A DNA stretch of 9,813 nt, from the NCBI GenBank assembly GCA_017557925.1, contig JAFYWO010000111.1:1-9813 (forward strand). Reading direction: 5' to 3'. Every line of letters begins with the position of its first letter. The first letter of the stretch is position 1. A program made the translations under genes and the position numbers. Origin of the DNA: Alphaproteobacteria bacterium. Lineage in GTDB: Bacteria > Pseudomonadota > Alphaproteobacteria > RF32 > CAG-239. The notes beneath the pieces were generated by a model. It searched no databases and was not told where the DNA came from. It saw only the letters and a list, made by a program, of their open reading frames with translations. This document shows, piece after piece, positions 7,498 to 9,813 of this stretch.

Positions 7498-8438
7498 ATA
7501 AAAGTCTTAATACGGAATAAACATCCGGTTTCACAATAATCAACACCGTTTACTTTGAAAAAATCTCTATCAAATATCGCCACCGGCAAAGTCCAGTGTG
7601 TCTTAAACATTCTATGCAATGGGAAAGGATTATTTTCAATATCAGGATGAATTTCCAACCAATCATACAAATCAATTTTGTAAGATGAGCTGAAGTGCAT
7701 CTTACCTCTAAACTGCCAAGCTCCGTCTTCCCAATTTATTACACCAATGTTTTCATTAAATCCTCTTGCTTCAACAGCACGCCAAAAGTCATAACTCAAT
7801 GTTCCGCTAATTCTACCTTTCCAACGTGCATCCAACTTCATAAACGAAACCAAATAAATACCGCCAAATGCTTTGCTGACACGGCAACATGTATCTTCTA
7901 TTATTGAACTATCATATTCATCTGTTTCTATTTCGCACATAGAAGCAACACCACCAACTCCGTTCTTATCTTTACAAAGTTCGTGTCCTGAATTTGAAGC
8001 ATCACAAGTCATAAGTCTTTTAAGACAAATCACTTTTGATGCCATTTCGTCACCATTAAGCAACTTTCTGCCTATTTGCATATAGTCTGTTCCACTTGAA
8101 GAACTCAATTCACGCAAAACAAACTTTCTACCGTCACCATCATTGGCCGAAGGATGTGTTTGGTCATAAACCATCGTATAATTACTCTCTGCATTATCCG
8201 CTGTATCTGCGTGCAAAACATCACCGGGAAGAATATACAAAGGTTCTTCATGTCCTGGTTCATCTTTATTTTTAACACGTCTTAACAAGTCTGCAGCAAA
8301 AGAATGTTGAAATACAAAACGAGAAATTACGGCCATAGCTTTTTTACGCGGAATATCCCGATCATAATCAGGACGCGCCGACAGGTTATATCCATATATC
8401 GCCGACATAAATGTCGCCAAAATAACAACCAAATACAT
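7494..8438 (-). CDS. Cys-rich N-anchored protein, partner of the giant pilin
   Basis: A 314-aa protein whose family I do not recognise. The ATG at 8438 has GGAG a few nt upstream. The N-terminus MYLVVILATFMSAIYGY is hydrophobic from residue 2 with no basic leader, followed by an acidic/basic stretch and a second moderately hydrophobic, possibly amphipathic helix (about 34-52). This resembles the N-terminal helix of a pilin-like or signal-anchor protein but lacks a prepilin cleavage motif. Eight cysteines (138, 145, 155, 168, 184, 185, 302, 306), most in one 48-residue cluster, point to a disulfide-bonded periplasmic or surface protein. It is first in the operon and coupled to the giant pilin, so a role in pilin assembly, anchoring or as a second pilus component is plausible (inference from context only). 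It has its own upstream promoter. Confidence 0.75.
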   Translation of the reverse strand: MYLVVILATFMSAIYGYNLSARPDYDRDIPRKKAMAVISRFVFQHSFAADLLRRVKNKDEPGHEEPLYILPGDVLHADTADNAESNYTMVYDQTHPSANDGDGRKFVLRELSSSSGTDYMQIGRKLLNGDEMASKVICLKRLMTCDASNSGHELCKDKNGVGGVASMCEIETDEYDSSIIEDTCCRVSKAFGGIYLVSFMKLDARWKGRISGTLSYDFWRAVEARGFNENIGVINWEDGAWQFRGKMHFSSSYKIDLYDWLEIHPDIENNPFPLHRMFKTHWTLPVAIFDRDFFKVNGVDYCETGCLFRIKTFM

Positions 8439-8473
8439 AAAACTCTCCGACCATATAAACGTATCTCATAAAA

Positions 8474-8502
8474 AGTATACATTATTTTTTATTAAAAATC
8501 AA
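8474..8502 (-). promoter_or_regulatory. Sigma70-type promoter of the giant-pilin operon
   Basis: On the - strand: TTGATT (8502-8497), a 17-nt spacer, TATACT (8479-8474). The -10 matches consensus at 5 of 6 positions and the -35 at 4 of 6. Start of transcription is expected near 8467, giving a leader of about 30 nt before the ATG at 8438. It places the 314-aa gene and the pilin in a unit independent of ymdB. Confidence 0.65.
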
Positions 8503-8512
8503 CTAAAAAAGC

Positions 8513-8555
8513 AAAAAAAAATTCCCTTTTAAAGTCAATCCTTTATAAAAAAAGG
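8513..8555 (-). terminator. Weak candidate terminator after ymdB
   Basis: On the - strand CCTTTT (8555-8550) can pair with AAAAGG (8530-8525), followed within 3-4 nt by nine Ts (8521-8513). The stem is AT-rich with a long loop, and an alternative smaller hairpin (8555-8551 with 8544-8540) competes with it. Its location between the ymdB stop and the pilin promoter fits, but the structure is weak and some read-through is likely. Confidence 0.3.
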
Positions 8556-8564
8556 TCAAAGAAA

Positions 8565-9353
8565 TTAAAATTTTTCGGCTATTTGTTCTATTTTCACAGC
8601 TTTACCAAAATCATCAACTTCAATCACAACTCCCCAAATAGTAAGTTCGTCACCGTTTGCCGGTTGAAGTTTGTTTTGTAAAGTCATTTTTTCTGCCAAT
8701 CTTTCAATAGGCGTTTCTTTATCAAATCCCAAAACAGAATTAAAATCTCCACACATCCCCACGTCTGTAATATAAGCCGTCCCTTTTTCCAAAATTCTGG
8801 CATCAGCCGTCGGAACGTGAGTATGAGTTCCCAAAACCGCACTAACTCGTCCGTCCAAATAAAACCCTAAAGCCAATTTTTCGCTTGTTGCCTCTGCATG
8901 AATATCAACAACTATTGCATCTGCATTTTTACCCAAAACATAATATTTCAGCACATCTTCAATAGGCTCTACGATACTTCCGACTGGAGGCATAAATACA
9001 CGTCCCAACACTTGCATAACAAGTATTTTCTTTCCCAAAACCTCAACAAGTCTAGCACCCCTACCCGGTAGATTTTCAGGATAATTAAGTGGTCTTATAA
9101 TTTGCGACGAATTATCCAAAACCGGATAAATATCACGATTTTGCCAAATATGATTTCCCGTTGTTACCATATCTGCGCCGGCGTTTAAGAAGTCATTAAA
9201 AATAGAAGCGCTTATACCAAAACCATGTGCTGCATTTTCACCATTAACAATCGCCACATCAATAGCATATTTTTCTTTTACTTCTTTTAAGTGATGAGTA
9301 ATAACATTTCTTCCCGCTCTACCCACAACATCACCGCAATATAAAATTTTCAC
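8565..9353 (-). CDS. ymdB: YmdB/TIGR00282 family metallophosphoesterase
   Basis: A 262-aa protein, full length for this family. Members are cytoplasmic calcineurin-like phosphoesterases; Bacillus YmdB hydrolyses 2',3'-cyclic nucleotides and related cyclic nucleotides. Metal-binding motifs are all present in order: GDVVGRAGR with Asp8, NGEN (37-40) with Glu39, GNHIW (66-70) with Asn67 and the catalytic-type His68, DIHAE (150-154) with His152, and GTHTHVPTAD (175-184) with His177 and His179. The family end signature TDVGMCGDFNSVLGF (196-210) is intact. The start is GTG 9353 with GAAGGA about 9 nt upstream, and that Shine-Dalgarno lies at the 3' end of the structured RNA region. In many Alphaproteobacteria ygfA (5-formyltetrahydrofolate cyclo-ligase) lies between 6S RNA and this gene; it is absent here. 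The biological role in Alphaproteobacteria is not settled. Confidence 0.95.
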   Translation of the reverse strand: MKILYCGDVVGRAGRNVITHHLKEVKEKYAIDVAIVNGENAAHGFGISASIFNDFLNAGADMVTTGNHIWQNRDIYPVLDNSSQIIRPLNYPENLPGRGARLVEVLGKKILVMQVLGRVFMPPVGSIVEPIEDVLKYYVLGKNADAIVVDIHAEATSEKLALGFYLDGRVSAVLGTHTHVPTADARILEKGTAYITDVGMCGDFNSVLGFDKETPIERLAEKMTLQNKLQPANGDELTIWGVVIEVDDFGKAVKIEQIAEKF

Positions 9354-9365
9354 TAAAAATTTTCC

Positions 9366-9542
9366 TTCACAAACAAGGCGAACCGCCCTAACCGTAAATA
9401 CTATGGTAACATCCGATACCCGCTATACAAGGTGGGCACCATATAACAAGACCACGATCTTGCCAGAGACAGTTCCCTAAATAAAAATGTTGGCCCGGAG
9501 TTAAGCGGTTTTCTACGAGTTGGGCAGTCCACAAATTTAATT
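9366..9542 (-). ncRNA. ssrS: Structured ncRNA, probable 6S RNA
   Basis: A region of about 175 nt without a reading frame, noticeably more GC-rich and structured than its surroundings. Closing stem: 9381-9393 pairs with 9499-9510 (AACCGC/GCGGTT core, one bulge). Apical rod: 9447-9451 with 9458-9462 (CAAGA/TCTTG), extended outward by GGGAACU pairing with GGUGCCC. Between them lie largely unpaired strands, as in the 6S central bubble that mimics an open promoter and binds sigma70 RNA polymerase. Position upstream of ymdB, its own promoter and length (6S is usually 150-190 nt) agree. I matched no decisive primary-sequence signature, so a structured ymdB leader is the main alternative. The 5' end is inferred from the promoter; the 3' end is uncertain (9366-9380). 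Confidence 0.65.
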
Positions 9543-9548
9543 TTTTTT

Positions 9549-9577
9549 ATTCTACAACGATTTTAAATTAAGTGCAA
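9549..9577 (-). promoter_or_regulatory. Promoter of the 6S-like RNA
   Basis: On the - strand: TTGCAC (9577-9572), 17-nt spacer, TAGAAT (9554-9549). The -10 matches consensus at 5 of 6 positions. It is buried in the end of the upstream gene; the TAG stop codon is part of the -10. Transcription should start near 9542, right at the onset of the structured region. Confidence 0.6.
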
Positions 9578-9813
9578 TAGATTTTATTGCCTCATTCAAA
9601 GAATTAAGAGCAGAACTAAGCTTTGCATCAACTTTTAATACTTCTTCCGCAGATATAAACTCTCCTTTTAATTCATTATCTGTTATACCGGCAGGTTGAC
9701 TTTGCTCTGTCTTAATTCCTTCTTTGGCCACGCGGCCATTGTCAAAACTATCAATTAATTTTTGAATTTCAACAATCTCATTCTCTACAGTTTCTTTAAT
9801 CTTTTCACTATAT
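9552..9813 (-). CDS. Hypothetical protein, C-terminal part only
   Basis: An open frame of 86 codons runs in from the window edge (first full codon at 9812) and stops at TAG 9554-9552. The visible part is charged and without cysteine, with two probable helices: KIKETVENEIVEIQKLIDSF near the start and EEVLKVDAKLSSALNSLNEA at the end, separated by a polar linker. The last helix has heptad-like spacing and may form a coiled coil. In Alphaproteobacteria the genes before 6S RNA are often zapA and a small DUF4164 coiled-coil gene, so a divergent member of these is possible from context, but I see no diagnostic motif and do not assign it. Its last codons contain the promoter of the RNA downstream. 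Confidence 0.7.
   Translation of the reverse strand, partial: YSEKIKETVENEIVEIQKLIDSFDNGRVAKEGIKTEQSQPAGITDNELKGEFISAEEVLKVDAKLSSALNSLNEAIKSIALNLKSL

Noticed and set aside
8505..8564. Additional promoters such as TTGACT or TTGACC on the - strand upstream of the pilin operon
   Set aside because: Good -35-like hexamers, but no acceptable -10 at 16-18 nt; the T-runs there fit a weak terminator better.
9366..9542. SRP RNA, tmRNA or RNase P RNA as the identity of the structured RNA
   Set aside because: The conserved SRP tetraloop region, a tRNA-like end with tag frame, and the RNase P core motifs are not seen; the rod with central bubble and the genomic context fit 6S better.
1..9813. CRISPR arrays, insertion sequences, tRNA genes, phage or attachment sites
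   Set aside because: I saw no regularly spaced direct repeats, transposase or integrase genes, terminal inverted repeats or tRNA-like cloverleaf sequences on either strand.

Overview
The window (9,813 bp, AT-rich, standard code with TAA, TAG and TGA stops in use) looks like chromosomal DNA of an uncultured, probably host-associated alphaproteobacterium. This placement is an inference. It rests on a 6S-RNA-like gene beside a YmdB-type phosphodiesterase, an alphaproteobacterial arrangement, and on a GTLLVEALAMLG-type prepilin N-terminus that I associate with low-GC gut Alphaproteobacteria. No rRNA or other firm phylogenetic marker is present.

Left part (1-3305, + strand): four tandem paralogous genes, the first cut by the window edge. 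They encode short (about 300 aa) proteins of the rhamnan-synthesis-F (RgpF-like) type, sharing an NEYDWGSYKRGY motif, an ANDS motif and a QS[YH]F motif. The three complete copies carry an N-terminal membrane anchor. Genes 2-4 overlap end to start and form one translational unit, and a 166-bp block in genes 2 and 4 is about 95% identical. The likely role is in a cell-surface polysaccharide, with substrate unknown.

Middle part (3424-8438, - strand): a two-gene operon with its own promoter. First comes a 314-aa Cys-rich, N-terminally anchored protein of unknown family. Then comes a 1,352-aa protein that begins with a type IV prepilin signal and otherwise looks like a long repetitive adhesin: at least eight short beta-hairpin-like repeats and a Cys-containing C-terminal domain. 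The stop codon of the first gene lies inside the ribosome binding site of the second, so the two are probably coupled. I read this as a giant PilV-like minor pilin or pilus-tip adhesin with a dedicated partner, and it is the most unusual content here. A hairpin terminator between the convergent units (about 3382-3408) serves the pilin operon and probably the polysaccharide genes too.

Right part (8565-9813, - strand): a partial unrecognised gene rich in predicted helix, then a structured non-coding RNA of about 175 nt with its own sigma70-type promoter (best candidate 6S RNA), then a YmdB/TIGR00282 metallophosphoesterase whose ribosome binding site lies at the 3' end of the RNA region. This is the housekeeping part of the window.

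The + strand is visibly richer in C than G everywhere, including in the + strand genes. This suggests that the - strand genes are co-oriented with replication and the polysaccharide genes run against it.
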